Source of the DNA: Isoetes taiwanensis
Taxonomy: Eukaryota > Streptophyta > Lycopodiopsida > Isoetales > Isoetaceae
DNA: 64,000 nucleotides
Assembly (NCBI GenBank): GCA_021234155.1
Contig: JAJEKV010000001.1
Location: 18,371,382 to 18,435,381 of the forward strand
Direction: 5' to 3'
Shown here: piece by piece, positions 10,508-21,737 of the stretch
How positions within the stretch are numbered: position 1 is the stretch's first letter
Layout: the number at the start of each line of letters is the position of its first letter
The notes under the pieces: generated by a model
Seen by the model: only the letters and a program-made list of their open reading frames with translations
Database searches by the model: none
Told to the model about the DNA's origin: nothing
Translations under genes and position numbers: made by a program

Positions 10508-12031
10508 ATGGCGCCCTCAAGCTTTGTCAGATGGTACAATGAGGCCAATCACATCCGTGAATTCCCTGCTGAGCAAGCCTACCATGTCTTCGATCATCTC
10601 TTTGACCTTCATGCCACCTTGACTAGAACTCCCTATTACACCGACATTATTTGCCAATATGATCAGCAGGTCTTACCCTGGGAAGTTAGTTTGCCACCTA
10701 GGGGAGGGAAATGGGTATCTCTAGACTCTCTGTCCCAAGCCATAGGAGGGGGATCTAGGATCAAGAATAAGCTATGGGATAGAACCAAAAACATGCCAGA
10801 CTACATGACCTGTAAGCATCATAGGCATAGGTACGTCTCCAATCAGGCAGCCTTAGCTTTGTTCATGCAGTACAGGGCAGTCAACCAACCAGGGGAGCCG
10901 TCAATTCAACCTTTGGATTTGGCACCTCTCGACACTCGGAGGCAGCAGATAGGTATTCACGAGATCGAGACTGCAGAGTACGAATACTACGGCTCCACAT
11001 CAGAAGCACCTATGTTGCAGATTGAGCAGGATTACGAGGAGGAAGAGGAAGAGAACCCAAGTTGGGAGATAAGGGAGGCAAGAAGGATGGAGAGGCATCT
11101 AGCTCGGCAACAGGAAGCACTAAGGCGAGACTTTGAGCCGCCAATGGGTATCACGGCCCTCACTCCAGTGATCATCGACGGCGAGGAGTACATAATCGCC
11201 AACGACATCCTCAACCTTCCCTATTGTCAAGAAGAAGGCCTCAGGACCGATGAGCTCCTAAGCCTAATGGCAGAGGAGCAGGGTAGCGACTTCATCGACT
11301 ATGATTACCAAGAAATTCCAAGGGAGGTAGCCGAGCGACATTCCTACGCCGGAACAACTATGTCAGACATTCAAGCCTACCAACAGATAAGACAGATGTA
11401 TCAGCAGCAGCAACCCATCATTCCAGAGGAGGAATTCCACGAGATCCAAAGCAGATTGTACAAGCCGGGAAGAGGCCCAAGCTCAAGCCGACCAGTGCGC
11501 TCTAGGAGCATGCGGGAAGCATCTGGCAGCATCAATCTGGAGAACGCAACAACAATGTGGAGGGATCATGAGGATCTTGTCGCATTAGATGTCTTCGGCG
11601 AAGCTGCTCAAAGGAAGGGTACGGGAACCGCCGTGGGAGGCAGGGATAAATCATTCAGATACTATCTTCCAGTCCTTAGCCAGGGGCAGATGGTAGTTTT
11701 CCACAAGGAGTTCAGCCCAAGAGGAGAAGAATCCGTCGCGCTCCTCATAGCACTCTCAGGGTTTGGTCAGCATGCCAGGATAGATTATGGAGTAGACCAT
11801 GTCATCCTCTTCAAGAGATCCGTAGCACTTCATGCCCTCGACTTCGCAAGGGGCCACCTCAGGGATGCGCACTTGTCAGTAGTGGCAGCAATTGCACCGG
11901 AACTTCCAGAACCTCAGATGGCAAGAGCATTGGAAGGAGGATCGGCATCAAGAATCCTACAGAACGTCGGCAAGGGGATAAGATTGAAGAATGTGAAGAA
12001 CTTCTTCAAGTCCATGAGCAAGCGCCGATGA
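10508..12031 (+). CDS. Accessory ORF of the 17.4-kb element, unknown function (507 aa)
   Basis: Intact ORF between the H3-like gene and gag, with strongly coding-like composition. Visible parts are an N-terminal region rich in aromatic residues (RWYNEANHIREFPAEQ at residues 8-23), an acidic block near residue 178 (EEEEEE) followed by a charged helix-like stretch (EIREARRMERHLARQQEALR), a Q-rich patch (MYQQQQP) and a basic C-terminal end (VKNFFKSMSKRR). I see no transmembrane segment, zinc finger, protease or polymerase motif and do not recognise the family. Other plant gypsy lineages sometimes carry extra ORFs, usually after pol rather than before gag. It may be an expanded gag-like or viral-type accessory protein. 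Confidence 0.85.
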   Translation: MAPSSFVRWYNEANHIREFPAEQAYHVFDHLFDLHATLTRTPYYTDIICQYDQQVLPWEVSLPPRGGKWVSLDSLSQAIGGGSRIKNKLWDRTKNMPDYMTCKHHRHRYVSNQAALALFMQYRAVNQPGEPSIQPLDLAPLDTRRQQIGIHEIETAEYEYYGSTSEAPMLQIEQDYEEEEEENPSWEIREARRMERHLARQQEALRRDFEPPMGITALTPVIIDGEEYIIANDILNLPYCQEEGLRTDELLSLMAEEQGSDFIDYDYQEIPREVAERHSYAGTTMSDIQAYQQIRQMYQQQQPIIPEEEFHEIQSRLYKPGRGPSSSRPVRSRSMREASGSINLENATTMWRDHEDLVALDVFGEAAQRKGTGTAVGGRDKSFRYYLPVLSQGQMVVFHKEFSPRGEESVALLIALSGFGQHARIDYGVDHVILFKRSVALHALDFARGHLRDAHLSVVAAIAPELPEPQMARALEGGSASRILQNVGKGIRLKNVKNFFKSMSKRR

Positions 12032-12362
12032 GAAAATTTTGTTTGTTAAGGAAGTAATTGTATTGAAAATATAATCTCCCTTCAGTTATTATCATGTAAT
12101 TCATGAAATGTATTTCTATATATACTAATTAATGTCTTACCATGATCTTGACTTGTAAGTGGAATTTTCATATGATTTCTTTTGTACCTAACAACAATTC
12201 AATTGTAAGCAAGAATGATTAGTGTGTACTTTAAATAACAAGCATTGATGATCAATCCTTGCAGCAAGGAACACCGGCTCAGGGTCCCAAGGTCAGGGCC
12301 GACAGCATCAGTGGGTACCCAGGAACCTATTCGGACGTGATCAGGATGACATCAACGAGGAA

Positions 12363-13308
12363 ATGACGCCGGAAGCAATCAACGCAAGGCTCGTTCAGAT
12401 GAGGAATCAGATGCATCAGCTGATCCACTGGGCCACCCCATTGATGAATGCCCAAGAATACGCACCTGCTCCACCTCCACCTCCACCACTACCCCCAACA
12501 AGGCATTGAAGAAGGCCCACAGCAGGAGGGACAAGACAATCAGGTGAATGTCAGAGACAGGAAAAGGAAAAGGAAAAACAGAAGATCTCCAACTCCACCT
12601 AGCTCCAGTTCATCGGACACTTCGCACACCCAAGACAGTTCTAGCTCAGAAAGTGAGTCTGACACTCCACAGGTAAGAGCCAGGGCAAGAAAGGCAGATG
12701 ACTATCAGAAGAAGGTTGACAGTGCTATGAGCAATGTGTGGAAGACTAGGAAGTTGGGTCAGTTCTCAGGAAAGGACAGGTCAGGTATGGAGGCAGAAGC
12801 ATGGCTTGACGAAATGGAGGAATTTGGCAACTCTTATAGCATGAAGGACAAGGATATAGGGAAAGTTGCTACAGCAAACTTGATAGGAGCAGCTAGAATC
12901 TGGTGGAAAGGCTATGCTAAGTCTAACAAGCTCAAAAGAAACAGTTGCAGATTCAAGACCTTCAGCAAAGCTTTCCGCAAGCACTATGTGCCAAGATCGC
13001 ACACTAGCAGGCAGATCCAGCAGTTCTATAGGTTGAACCAGGGTACATTGTCAGTAGCAAAGTATACAGAGGAATTCATGCAGCTCAGGCTCCATGTTCC
13101 CGGAGTATCAGAAAGGCAAGCGGTTGATACCTACATTGAAGGGTTGAACAGCAATATCAAGAGGCTTGTTAGAGCAATCAACCCAAGGTCAGTGGCAGAG
13201 GCCGAAGACAAAGCTATAAGTTTGGAAGAAGCACCATCGACTCCAGCAGAGAAACAGACGGCATTCAAGGGTAAAGCTTCGGGGCAGTACCAAGGGCAAT
13301 ACGAGTAA
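12363..13308 (+). CDS. gag: Gag polyprotein of the 17.4-kb element (frame break near 12490)
   Basis: The first part is open from an ATG at 12363 (MTPEAINARLVQMRNQMHQL) into a proline run that ends in a stop at 12507. The second part is open from 12448 in another frame, so one small indel in the proline run probably split one ORF. The main part has a basic stretch (RKRKRKNRR), a serine-rich segment, then a retrotransposon gag domain (AWLDEMEEF, ARIWWKGYA, FRKHYVP, QQFYRLNQGTLSVAKYTEEF). A splice-acceptor-like TCCTTGCAG lies upstream at about 12260-12268. The product would form the virus-like particle. The end at 13308 is followed by a frame-shifted zinc-knuckle region. Confidence 0.85.
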
Positions 13309-13523
13309 GCAATCGCCAGCCTACGCCATCGGGGAGGCCAGCAGCAGGGAAGAGCTCAGGGTAAGACCTTTGGGGACCGTAAGCCGCAGAATGCATCAGG
13401 GGGCAGTGTACTAAAGCGTATCCTGGATAGTCTGACGAAAGAGAAGAGACAGGAGTGTATCGAGAAGAAGCTTTGTTTGTGTGCTTCCAGCGAGGGCACG
13501 AACACATGATTGCCCATTAGGTC
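13309..13523 (+). pseudogene. Frame-broken gag end with zinc-knuckle remnant, joining gag to pol
   Basis: One frame around 13465-13515 reads CFQRGHEHMIAH, which resembles the middle of a CCHC nucleic-acid-binding knuckle, but the first cysteine and the frame are lost and a stop (TAG) follows. The flanking text is Q/G-rich, as is usual between gag and knuckle. Together with the stop at 13308 this indicates at least two small indels between gag and pol. It was probably a continuous gag-pol reading frame in the parent element. Confidence 0.6.
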
Positions 13524-16127
13524 ATGCGTGCAGCTTTGGCAGAGCTTATGGATTGGGATTCTCCAACAGAAGCAGATGAGGACGACGACCAGCATGAGGC
13601 CCAGGACTTCATAGATGGTGAGTGCCACATATGTGCAAACATTGAGTCAGGTGATATTGAAAATCAGTCAACAGTCATTGCGGCTGATGGGATCATAGAT
13701 AGCAACCCATATGTAGTTCTCATAGACACAGGTAGTTCTCATAACTTCGCCTCTCCCAGGCTGGCCGCCCTAATGAAGAATAAGGTATTAAAGTCTAAGC
13801 CAAGGCCAGTTGCTATGGCAAATGGCGCCATTCGACACACTAAGGGGAGGAGGATCACATTCGACATAGACCTTAGTGGAAATAAGTGGCCGATGGGAGC
13901 AGAGGTCGTGGAAATTGGAAGGTATGACCTTATAGTAGGCATGGAATTCTTGAAGCTAGCCAAAGCCATAATTGATTGTGACCGCAACGAAGTCGCCATG
14001 ACGGCACCGGACGGCAGCAAGTTCGTAGTGAAAGGTAAGAAGGCAGCTCCTTCTATGCAGTGTATTTCCTTGAAGCACCTGAGGAAAAGTATAGAAAGAA
14101 ATAAGGTGGATTATATTTTGAGGTTAGTGGCAATTGAGCCCAATAAGCAGGATAGAAGCGATCAAAAGGGGAATCAGTTGCCCAGGCCAGTAGCAAGGCT
14201 CATCTCAGAATTTAAGGATGTATTCCCGGATGAAATCCGGCAGCTACCACCTTATAGGGGTGTAGAATGTAAAATCACATTAGCTCCAGATGCTAAGCCT
14301 ACCAGCAAGGCACCTTATAGGATGAGCACCCCAGAATTGATAGAACTCAAGAAGCAGCTCCAGGAATTGCTTGAGCTTGGGTTTATTAGAGCAAGTGTGT
14401 CTCCTTTTGGAGCACCTATACTCTTTGTGAGGAAGAAAGATGAGAGCTTAAGAATGTGCATAGACTATCGCCAGCTCAACAAGCAGACGATAAAGAACAA
14501 GTATGCATTGCCAAGGGCAGATGATTTGATGGACCAGCTCCAAGGAGCAAGGGTATTCTCAAAAATTGACTTAAGGTCAGGGTACCATCAGATAAGAATA
14601 AAGGAAGAGGATATCCATAAGACCGCCTTTAGAACGCGGTATGGTCACTTTGAGTTCACAGTAATGCCCTTTGGGTTGTCGAACGCTCCAGCAACTTTTA
14701 TGCGCCTCATGAACGACGTCTTCAGAGATTTTCTAGATGAGTTTGTCATTGTCTTCTTCGACGACATTCTAGTCTATAGCAAGTCCATTGAAGATCATGA
14801 TCAGCATTTGAGAAGGGTATTGGAAAAGTTGAGACGGCATCGCTTGTATGGCAAGCTCTCCAAGTGCCACTTTGCTACCGAAAGAGTGGAGTACTTGGGC
14901 CATGTAATATCGGCGGAAGGGATCTCCACCGACCCCGCAAAGATTGAAGCAGTAGTTGATTGGCCAGCTCCAAGGAATATAGCAGAAGTAAGAAGCTTTC
15001 TCGGATTGGCGGGATATTACAGAAAGTTCGTGAAGGACTTTGCTAAGTGGGCGTCCCCTTTGACGGACCTCACTAAGAGCGTTAAGGTGAAAGATTGGAA
15101 AACGCATTGGTTAGAGAAAGTTCAAGCTTCCTTTGAGAAGCTCAAGGAGGCCTTAACAACAGCTCCAGTGCTCGTCCTTCCAGATCCGAGTAAAGACAAG
15201 CTTGTGGCCACGGATGCAAGCAAGTTAGCAACAGGGGCAGTCTTGATGCAAGAAGAAAGGGTAGTCGCCTACGACTCGAAGAAGATGAACGACGCCGAGC
15301 AACGCTACCCAACCCATGATCAGGAGCTCCTAGCCATTGTCAGGGCACTAAGGATTTGGAGGCATTATTTGCTGGGAAGGAAGTTTCAGTTAGATACTGA
15401 TCACCAGAGCCTCCAGTATCTTTTCACCCAACCACTCCTCAACCTAAGGCAAAGGAGGTGGATGGAATTCCTTGAAGAGTATGATTTTGATATAGTATAT
15501 AAGCCCGGCAAGCTTAATGTGGTGGCAGATGCTCTCTCCAGGAGACCGCTTGAGACAAGAACGCATTGTAATGCGATTTCCACTCTTTCGAGTGAGTTTG
15601 GAAAGAAGATTGAGGAGACCCTGCCATTAGATGAGGATTTCAAGGAAGTATGGGAAAGCCTTTCTAGAGAGGCTAGAACAGATAAGGAACGGGAGGCCTT
15701 CAAGCATTATAAGAAGGAAGGCAACCTGTTGTATCATAAGCATAAGTTGTGTGTGCCCGAATCATCAGGGGTAAGGAAGCTAATTCTTCATGACACACAT
15801 AACAGCCCAATAGCAGGGCATGCAGGGTTTATGAAGACCTACTTCAAGATTCGAAGTAGTTATTTCTGGCCAGGGATGAAGAAGCAGATAGCCAGATATA
15901 TTCGGGAATGCCAGTTGTGTCAGCAGACGAAAGCGGAACAACTTCGAATTCCAGGTGCCTTAGAGCCATTGGGGGTGCCAAATGCTAAGTGGGAGGTCAT
16001 AAGTATGGATTTTATCACCGGACTCCCTAGAACTCTTCGAGGCAAGGATGCATTGATGGTTGTCGTAGACAAGTTATCTAAGATGGCACATTTTGTGCCT
16101 TGCGTAAACCTCTGGACACCGCATTAG
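13524..16127 (+). CDS. pol: Pol: aspartic protease, reverse transcriptase, RNase H and first part of integrase (867 aa)
   Basis: Protease active site DTGSS is at residues 68-72. RT runs roughly from residue 240 to 460 with [21 protein letters not shown] and the catalytic FFDDIL near residue 412 (FDD, the usual gypsy variant of YxDD). RNase H follows with VATDAS near residue 561 and TDHQSL. The integrase zinc-binding HHCC domain starts at H756 and ends with C796/C799. The first catalytic Asp is in SMDFITG near residue 829. The ORF stops at VNLWTPH because of a single-base-type frame change; the remaining integrase is in the ORF at 16100. Domain order is diagnostic of Ty3/gypsy. Confidence 0.95.
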   Translation: MRAALAELMDWDSPTEADEDDDQHEAQDFIDGECHICANIESGDIENQSTVIAADGIIDSNPYVVLIDTGSSHNFASPRLAALMKNKVLKSKPRPVAMANGAIRHTKGRRITFDIDLSGNKWPMGAEVVEIGRYDLIVGMEFLKLAKAIIDCDRNEVAMTAPDGSKFVVKGKKAAPSMQCISLKHLRKSIERNKVDYILRLVAIEPNKQDRSDQKGNQLPRPVARLISEFKDVFPDEIRQLPPYRGVECKITLAPDAKPTSKAPYRMSTPELIELKKQLQELLELGFIRASVSPFGAPILFVRKKDESLRMCIDYRQLNKQTIKNKYALPRADDLMDQLQGARVFSKIDLRSGYHQIRIKEEDIHKTAFRTRYGHFEFTVMPFGLSNAPATFMRLMNDVFRDFLDEFVIVFFDDILVYSKSIEDHDQHLRRVLEKLRRHRLYGKLSKCHFATERVEYLGHVISAEGISTDPAKIEAVVDWPAPRNIAEVRSFLGLAGYYRKFVKDFAKWASPLTDLTKSVKVKDWKTHWLEKVQASFEKLKEALTTAPVLVLPDPSKDKLVATDASKLATGAVLMQEERVVAYDSKKMNDAEQRYPTHDQELLAIVRALRIWRHYLLGRKFQLDTDHQSLQYLFTQPLLNLRQRRWMEFLEEYDFDIVYKPGKLNVVADALSRRPLETRTHCNAISTLSSEFGKKIEETLPLDEDFKEVWESLSREARTDKEREAFKHYKKEGNLLYHKHKLCVPESSGVRKLILHDTHNSPIAGHAGFMKTYFKIRSSYFWPGMKKQIARYIRECQLCQQTKAEQLRIPGALEPLGVPNAKWEVISMDFITGLPRTLRGKDALMVVVDKLSKMAHFVPCVNLWTPH

Positions 16128-17053
16128 ATCTTGCCAAGCTATTTGTAAAGGAGATTTTTAGACTCCATGGCATGCCTCGGGAGATAATTTCAGATAGGGA
16201 TTCCAAATTTATGAGTGCCTTTTGGCAAGAGCTCTTTAGCACGATTCAGACGAAGCTCTCCATGAGCACGGCATATCATCCCCAAACAGATGGTCAGACG
16301 GAGAGGACGAATCGCATCATTGAAGATATGCTTAGAAGCTTTGTGTGGAATAAGCAGTCCAAGTGGGATGAGTACATCCACTTGGTGGAATTCGCCTACA
16401 ATAGTGCCAAACAGGAGTCATCTCAGATGTCTCCTTTCATGGTAAATTACGGGTACCAGTGCTTAACCCCGGACACTTGGCACAATCCCGTGTCAAAGGT
16501 TGAAGTGTCCCAGCAGATGCTAGGAGATATGCAGCAGTTGGTGGAAGAAGTGAGGGGTTACCTCCTAGCAGCAAGAAGTCGGCAGAAGCAAGGGCAGAAG
16601 AGTGTAGCCGACAAGCACAGGACCGTAAGAGAGTTCAAGGTAGGCGATAGCGTGTGGTTGAAGATCAAGGTCAAGCAAGCTAAGCTTCGGATTGGGAGTT
16701 GCAAGAAGCTTGCCCCTAGGTGGGCTGGTCCATTCAAGATCTTGGAGAGAGTGGGCTCCCAAGCCTACAAGTTGGATCTTCCAGCCCATCTCAAAGTTCA
16801 CAAGGTTTTCCACGTAAGTTTATTGAAAAGGCACAATCCTAACCCCGAGGAGGTCTTGGATACTCCAACTTTGTTGGAAATGACTAAGAGCAAGTGGAAA
16901 TTGTGCCCGAAGTTACTTCTTGATAAGTCATTCAAGAAGACTAGGAGGTCTCGTTCTTCCAAAGATTTGGTCAAGTGGAAGCACTTGCCCGTGGAAGACG
17001 CAGCGACATGGGTATTGAAGCAGGATTTGGAGAAGCAATACCCGAGTTTATGA
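16100..17053 (+). CDS. Pol continued: integrase catalytic core and chromodomain-like C-terminus
   Basis: Overlaps the preceding ORF by 28 bases in another frame and continues its integrase. Residues D32 (SDRDSKF) and E68 (GQTERTN) with 35 residues between them complete the DD35E triad begun upstream. A GPY/F-like region follows ([20 protein letters not shown], then FHVSLLKRH). The last ~55 residues end [17 protein letters not shown], the core of a chromodomain. The aromatic cage looks incomplete, as in chromodomain variants of some plant chromoviruses. The first in-frame ATG is incidental; translation would normally come from the upstream ORF. Confidence 0.92.
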   Translation: MRKPLDTALDLAKLFVKEIFRLHGMPREIISDRDSKFMSAFWQELFSTIQTKLSMSTAYHPQTDGQTERTNRIIEDMLRSFVWNKQSKWDEYIHLVEFAYNSAKQESSQMSPFMVNYGYQCLTPDTWHNPVSKVEVSQQMLGDMQQLVEEVRGYLLAARSRQKQGQKSVADKHRTVREFKVGDSVWLKIKVKQAKLRIGSCKKLAPRWAGPFKILERVGSQAYKLDLPAHLKVHKVFHVSLLKRHNPNPEEVLDTPTLLEMTKSKWKLCPKLLLDKSFKKTRRSRSSKDLVKWKHLPVEDAATWVLKQDLEKQYPSL

Positions 17054-17189
17054 AGGAGTTTGATGGGCGAGTCGTCTCCGACTTGGTCGACCCCGACTTG
17101 CCAGGAGGTTAGCTTAGTATGTTTCTTAGTTAGCCTCTAGTCCGCGGATGTATTATAGCTAGTGGAATACATATGCGTAATCTTGGAAC

Positions 17190-17600
17190 ATGTGGGCGGC
17201 GATGGGATGAACCTTTAAGGCGTTCCCCTAGGCAACATGCACCAAGAGGCGCGCATGACCACTAGGGTCATCGCGAGAGAGAAGGAAAGGCATGGTGCGC
17301 GATGATGGGACATCGGTCGGATGCTCCCTATGCCACGATGTGGGGATCGCACACCTGGCCATAGGGGGGTCATGGTGAAGGTCAAAGTGATCATGTGCAA
17401 TGATGGGATCGTGAGACGTTCCCTAGCTTAAAACCCTTGGGGCATGATGCACTAGGGGTTTTCGGACCGGGCAACCGAAGTACAAGGTAGCACTTGATCA
17501 TGGGCGATGATGGGATCATCTTAAATGGTCCTTAAGCTCAAATCCGAAAGGGCCATGATCGAGTGCAAGGTATGGTAAGGGGGGGTGGTCCCCTAAAACC
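17190..17600 (+). repeat. Degenerate ~100-bp tandem repeat, about four units
   Basis: Units begin with GATG(ATG)GGA-type words at about 17200, 17301, 17398 and 17506. Each is followed by a diverged block containing CCCTAGG/CCCTTGGGGCATGATGC-like text. The array lies downstream of the integrase and has no coding signal. Confidence 0.6.
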
Positions 17601-18943
17601 ACAAACTTATTAATTAAACTAACGTAATGTGCTCCATGTGCAGGCAAGTGAGAAGGAGCTTCGAGGTGGAGCGCATTACGAAAAGATGGGGGAACCATAA
17701 TTTAGATTATGAACCCTAATAACTCTTATAATAATGTTTTGAATTATTGTAAGGAAGGAAGGAAGGAAGTATATTTTTACGTCGCACCACAAAGGCAGCG
17801 TCACGAAGGACATGCGACCACAAGTACAAAGAAAACAAAAATACATTGCATGGGCCGAAGCCCGTGAGCACCATGGCCCGGATTAAAAAACCCCACTGGG
17901 GAAAAACCGTTGCCATGATGACCACAGATCCAAAAAGCCCCCGAACCGTAACCTCTTCACAGCTAGGTGCCGAGTACTGGTGCGGACTCATGCACGCGCT
18001 AAACCTCCATCCTCTCAATCAAAACCCGGGGCAAATAGATGTCGATGCGAGATCCCGTGCCGACCTCGAGTAACTCGATCAAACCACTAGACCATAAGAG
18101 CTGCCCCTAAAACGGGTAGAGTCCCAAACCCCCATAGCAATGATTCTGCAAAAGGTGTGACCGCGGAGGGCACCGCTGAAGCTGAAAACCAACGATCCAA
18201 TAAGCCCAAGCGCCCGTAAGTCCAGCGCCAGTGGGAAGGCTTCGTGGAAAACGCTCAGAGAAGTCGCTCGGAGGAGGTGCATCCTCCAGCCCTGCGCCAA
18301 GGCGCCAGCACCCCTGCTCCATCGTGTGCTCCAGCGCTCACAAGCATGCTCGCAGGCGCTCCTCGCTCAGGCATGCACTGGTGCTCAGGCAGGCACCGAG
18401 GTCCGCCTCCAGACGCCATCCATCACTGCCAGGGCCTAGGCGCCATCCATCACTGCCAGGAGAGGCTCAGGCAGGCGCCCAGGCACCCTCAGGCGCTGAA
18501 GCAATCCGTTGATGCTGCCACAACCCCAAAGCAATCCGTTCAGGCTGCCAAGAAAACCCCCAATCCGGTCATGCTGCAACCCCGCCCCACTAAAATGCTT
18601 ATAACTCGCGAAATATGGCTCTGATTGACCTGAAATTTGTTGCAGAAGATAGAGGGCGCAAATACCTTCAATTTGATATGCGGCACGGCCTGAGTGAAGA
18701 TCGGGTTGTGGAGTTATGCTCAATCAAAGTTTCAAGGCTGGGCCATGGGCGCTGGGCGCTGTAAGAAGTAACCTTGTTAAGGCTATATAATTTTGTATAA
18801 GTACAAATATAGCTTAAAATTTTGACATTTAACTTTAATAGGAAGTTGATCGTTTAAATTAAACTTAAGTGTATGATCTTATGTGGTTTTGCAGGATAGA
18901 TAGGCTCGTCACCTTAGCGCAATGCTGAGGACAACATTGTCCT
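17601..18943 (+). other. Non-coding 3' internal region of the 17.4-kb element
   Basis: No convincing ORF. It includes a short GGAA repeat near 17752-17767 and a GC-rich segment at 18230-18560 in which GCGCCATCCATCACTGCCAG occurs twice (about 18412 and 18441) and AAGCAATCCGTT twice. Small ORFs here are GC-driven and not supported. Confidence 0.6.
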
Positions 18944-18956
18944 AAGGGGGGGAGAA
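18944..18956 (+). other. Polypurine tract for plus-strand priming
   Basis: AAGGGGGGGAGAA directly precedes the 3' LTR start TGTGACG at 18957. The older element has the equivalent AAGGTGGGGAGAA at 2228-2240. Confidence 0.9.
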
Positions 18957-20596
18957 TGTGACGTTCCAAGGGAATATACGCCATAAATACGTATATTCCT
19001 GGACCTGTCACCATACAAGTCTACCTAGGTAGCCTTGTATGCCTTGGATAAGTGGCAAGGGGTGCACATCTAAGTTAATTGTTTAACCTAGATAACCTTA
19101 GGATAAGACCCATTTTCCACATGGCCTTATCCTATTGGGGCAACCGCCACACGGCCTCACCCTAGTGGTGCCACATGGCATCCTATGTGGACCCACACCT
19201 ATATTAGCTCTAACCCTCACCCTAGACCTTTTTCCCTGACCCAGCACCTGAACTCTCATCTACATGCCCGAAACCCCGTTTCGAGCATCGTTCGTCATAG
19301 CCTAGCCTGGAGCAGCAGCCCCTGGAAGGTGTGTATGATCGTTGAGGGAGCAAGTCTTCGAACCGCGTCAAGGAGCATGGAGACGCCAGGGATGGGAGGA
19401 AGCGCTTCCGGAGGAGGTAGGTTGAGTAGGGTTCATGTTAGTTCATCTGGAAGTTAGTATTCCAGGTGGGTTGGTATGTTGTGTCTAGAGTAGAGCCACC
19501 CTAGATCCTTTGTTAAACATCTTGAACCCTAATCAACGAACCCTAACTGATAGTTAGATATGTATGATTAGGTTAAGATGTTCATATGATATTGTTCATG
19601 ATGATATGTGATGATGGTTGATCATGTTGTTCCTCTTGTGTTGGGAAGGGGGGTAGAGACCTAGGGCCATATGTAGTATGCTCCTAGTGTAGATCCCTTA
19701 GTTCCTATTAGATGCGGCCTGTGCATAGAAACCCACCGGGCTATGGAAGCTATGATGTGACTCAGCACTACACAACGGGGCTAGAGGCAAGATGGAGGGT
19801 GGATCCCTGCCGAGTGGGGGCTTCGGGGGATCCCATAGTGGACTAGGCTTATGGCCGGTCACTTCGTGTGGGCCGGGCATGGGTCCGACACCTCCTGGGG
19901 CGAAGGTGTTGCCCTGCCTCTCAAGAGTTGCAAGTGTTAGCTTGGCTCTTGTTTTGGGGGGTTCAGTCGGGTACGAATCGTGTGTCGTCACGATTCTCTA
20001 GCCGCCCGTGGAGCCTCTAGACCCCGGGAAGGGGAGATGCAACCCTTCCTACCTCAACGGACCAGGGAGATGCAACCTGGAGTAGTCCCGATGGGTGATG
20101 CCATGGGATTGCGTATCCGGAAGGTTAGAGTTATGCCAGAGCTTGATCTAGCCTATTTGCAAAGTATGCACAGGAGGGGCGGATGGAGTGGTCAACCCTA
20201 GCCATTGTCTTATGCCAGCCCCGCCATTGTTATGATTCGGTCTGCTCTATCTTGAGGCCTATCCAGTCAGTCGACTTCCTTTCGTGTCGGAGCCACGGGT
20301 AGGATCTCTCATGTTTTATGGCATATGATTATGTTCTTTGCATCTATGGATATGCGATTGAGCTACTCTTTGAGGTAGCATATTGTATTGTATTGCTAGT
20401 TCTGACGTGTTTATGCTTCCGCTGTGATAGGAGCCCATAGGGGAAGGGCACGCAAGACACCTTCGTGTCCCCTTCCCGCACTACGGAGCTTCCAGAGTGC
20501 GGGATAGACGGAGGGCCTGTGCGGTTGTTGAGCCGGACGGGGGATTTCCTGCCGAGTGTATGGCCGGGCGCCGTATATTTAGCAGGGAGCGTCACA
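18957..20596 (+). repeat. 3' LTR of the 17.4-kb element
   Basis: Starts TGTGACGTTCC after the polypurine tract and ends GAGCGTCACA, followed by the target duplication GGCAT. It is 1640 bp against 1639 bp for the 5' LTR. ORFs within it recur in all LTR copies and are not genes. Confidence 0.93.
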
Positions 20597-20601
20597 GGCA
20601 T
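20597..20601. repeat. Target-site duplication GGCAT, right copy
   Basis: Identical to 3192-3196. It marks the right boundary of the nested element inside the older LTR. Confidence 0.9.
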
Positions 20602-21185
20602 GAACCTTCTGGAGGAGAGTGATCTCCTCCCGCCTCATCGGGAGCTGGGGAGATGCAACCCAGTAGTAGTCCCTTTGGCTATGAACCCGGCAGGCTACGG
20701 TCAGGCTCCAATACTTTTCAGCCTATCTGCAAAGTATGCACAGGAGGGGCGGATGGAGTGGACTACCCAACGACCATGTTTCTATGCCAGCCAAATCCAT
20801 TTGCCATGAATTCTGTCTGCATTGTTATCCGGAGACCCAAGCCGTCAGTCTTTCCCCAAGAGTCTGAGCCTGGGTAGGATTTCCCCATGTTATGTTGATG
20901 TACTGATGTGTTGTTGCAGCTATTGTGATATGGTGGACCACCCTTCGAGGTGGGTATGTTATTATTGTTGTCATGTGCTCATGTTTATTTACGCTTCCGC
21001 AGCTAGGACGATCCCGAGGGAGACGGGATGAATGACACGTCCATTCTTCCCCGTCGGGTTCTTGGCCACCATCAAGGGCCCGATGTTAGGTGGACGGCCT
21101 CAGGTCAGCGAGCAGATGCTGATTTGAGGGATGATCTCCAGTTTGTATACGAGCGGGGCATCATATATGAGCTGGGGCCGTCACA
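20602..21185 (+). mobile_element. Older LTR, right part
   Basis: Continues the LTR that starts at 2241. It shows diverged similarity to the last third of the young LTR (GGGGAGATGCAACC, CAAAGTATGCACAGGAGGGGC GGATGGAGTGG in two pieces, GCTTCCGC) and ends CCGTCACA at 21185. It then abuts the gypsy fragment of the opposite strand, so the older element itself was inserted into that fragment. Confidence 0.8.
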
Positions 21186-21737
21186 ATAATCAATACATAA
21201 ATGCAGACTCCCATCCTTCTTCTTTACAAATAAGACAGGAGCTCCAAATAGGGATGTGCTAGGCCTAATAAATCCTTGCTCTACCAATTTTTCAAGCTGA
21301 TTTTTAAGTTCTGCCATCTCTACTACATTAAAACGATAGGGAGGTCGCGAAGATGGTGCAGATCTTGGAAGCGATTCAATATCATGATTCACCTCACGGA
21401 AGGGAGGTAGTTCTGTTAATTTATCAGGGAACACATCCCGGAATTCTTCTAATACAACCTGGACACCTTTTGGAACAATAGTTTCTTGCATCTCCACAGC
21501 TTTACTTATCATTTCAACATACATGATTCCTCCTTTGTGCAAATAGCACTTTGCCTGCTTGCAGGTCGACACAGAAGGACCAGAAAATATAGGACGACTA
21601 TCCAATCTCTTGATAGAACCATTTGACAAGATGCAAAGGATAGCCTTGCTTTTACAATGGATTGTGGCCCCTATGACTTTCAACCACGACATTCCCAGAA
21701 TTAAATTGTACTTACCCAGATAATTATTGAACTTCAA
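21186..21737 (-). pseudogene. Gypsy protease-RT fragment (family B), minus strand
   Basis: Read on the minus strand it contains the end of a protease-like region (NLILGMSWL), a linker, and the N-terminal half of a reverse transcriptase ([38 protein letters not shown], then LHLCIDY). It is cut off at LHLCIDY by the older LTR element inserted at 21186. It is almost the same sequence as the plus-strand fragment at 38265-39672. Fragmentary; not functional. Confidence 0.9.

Larger units (their letters stand above)
3197..20596 (+). mobile_element. 17.4-kb Ty3/gypsy chromovirus-like LTR retrotransposon carrying a histone H3-like gene
   Basis: Complete insertion: 5' LTR 3197-4835, tRNA-Met primer site 4837-4848, polypurine tract 18944-18956, 3' LTR 18957-20596 and GGCAT target duplication. 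Gene order is H3-like (broken copy, then intact copy), 507-aa accessory ORF, gag, protease-RT-RNase H-integrase, chromodomain-like end. Protease-RT-RNase H-integrase order places it in Ty3/gypsy. The outer LTRs are nearly identical over their first ~780 bp (about eight differences by eye), implying a recent insertion. The unusual cargo is upstream of gag, where extra genes are rare in this group. Frame breaks in gag and integrase suggest this copy is not autonomous as sequenced. Confidence 0.93.
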
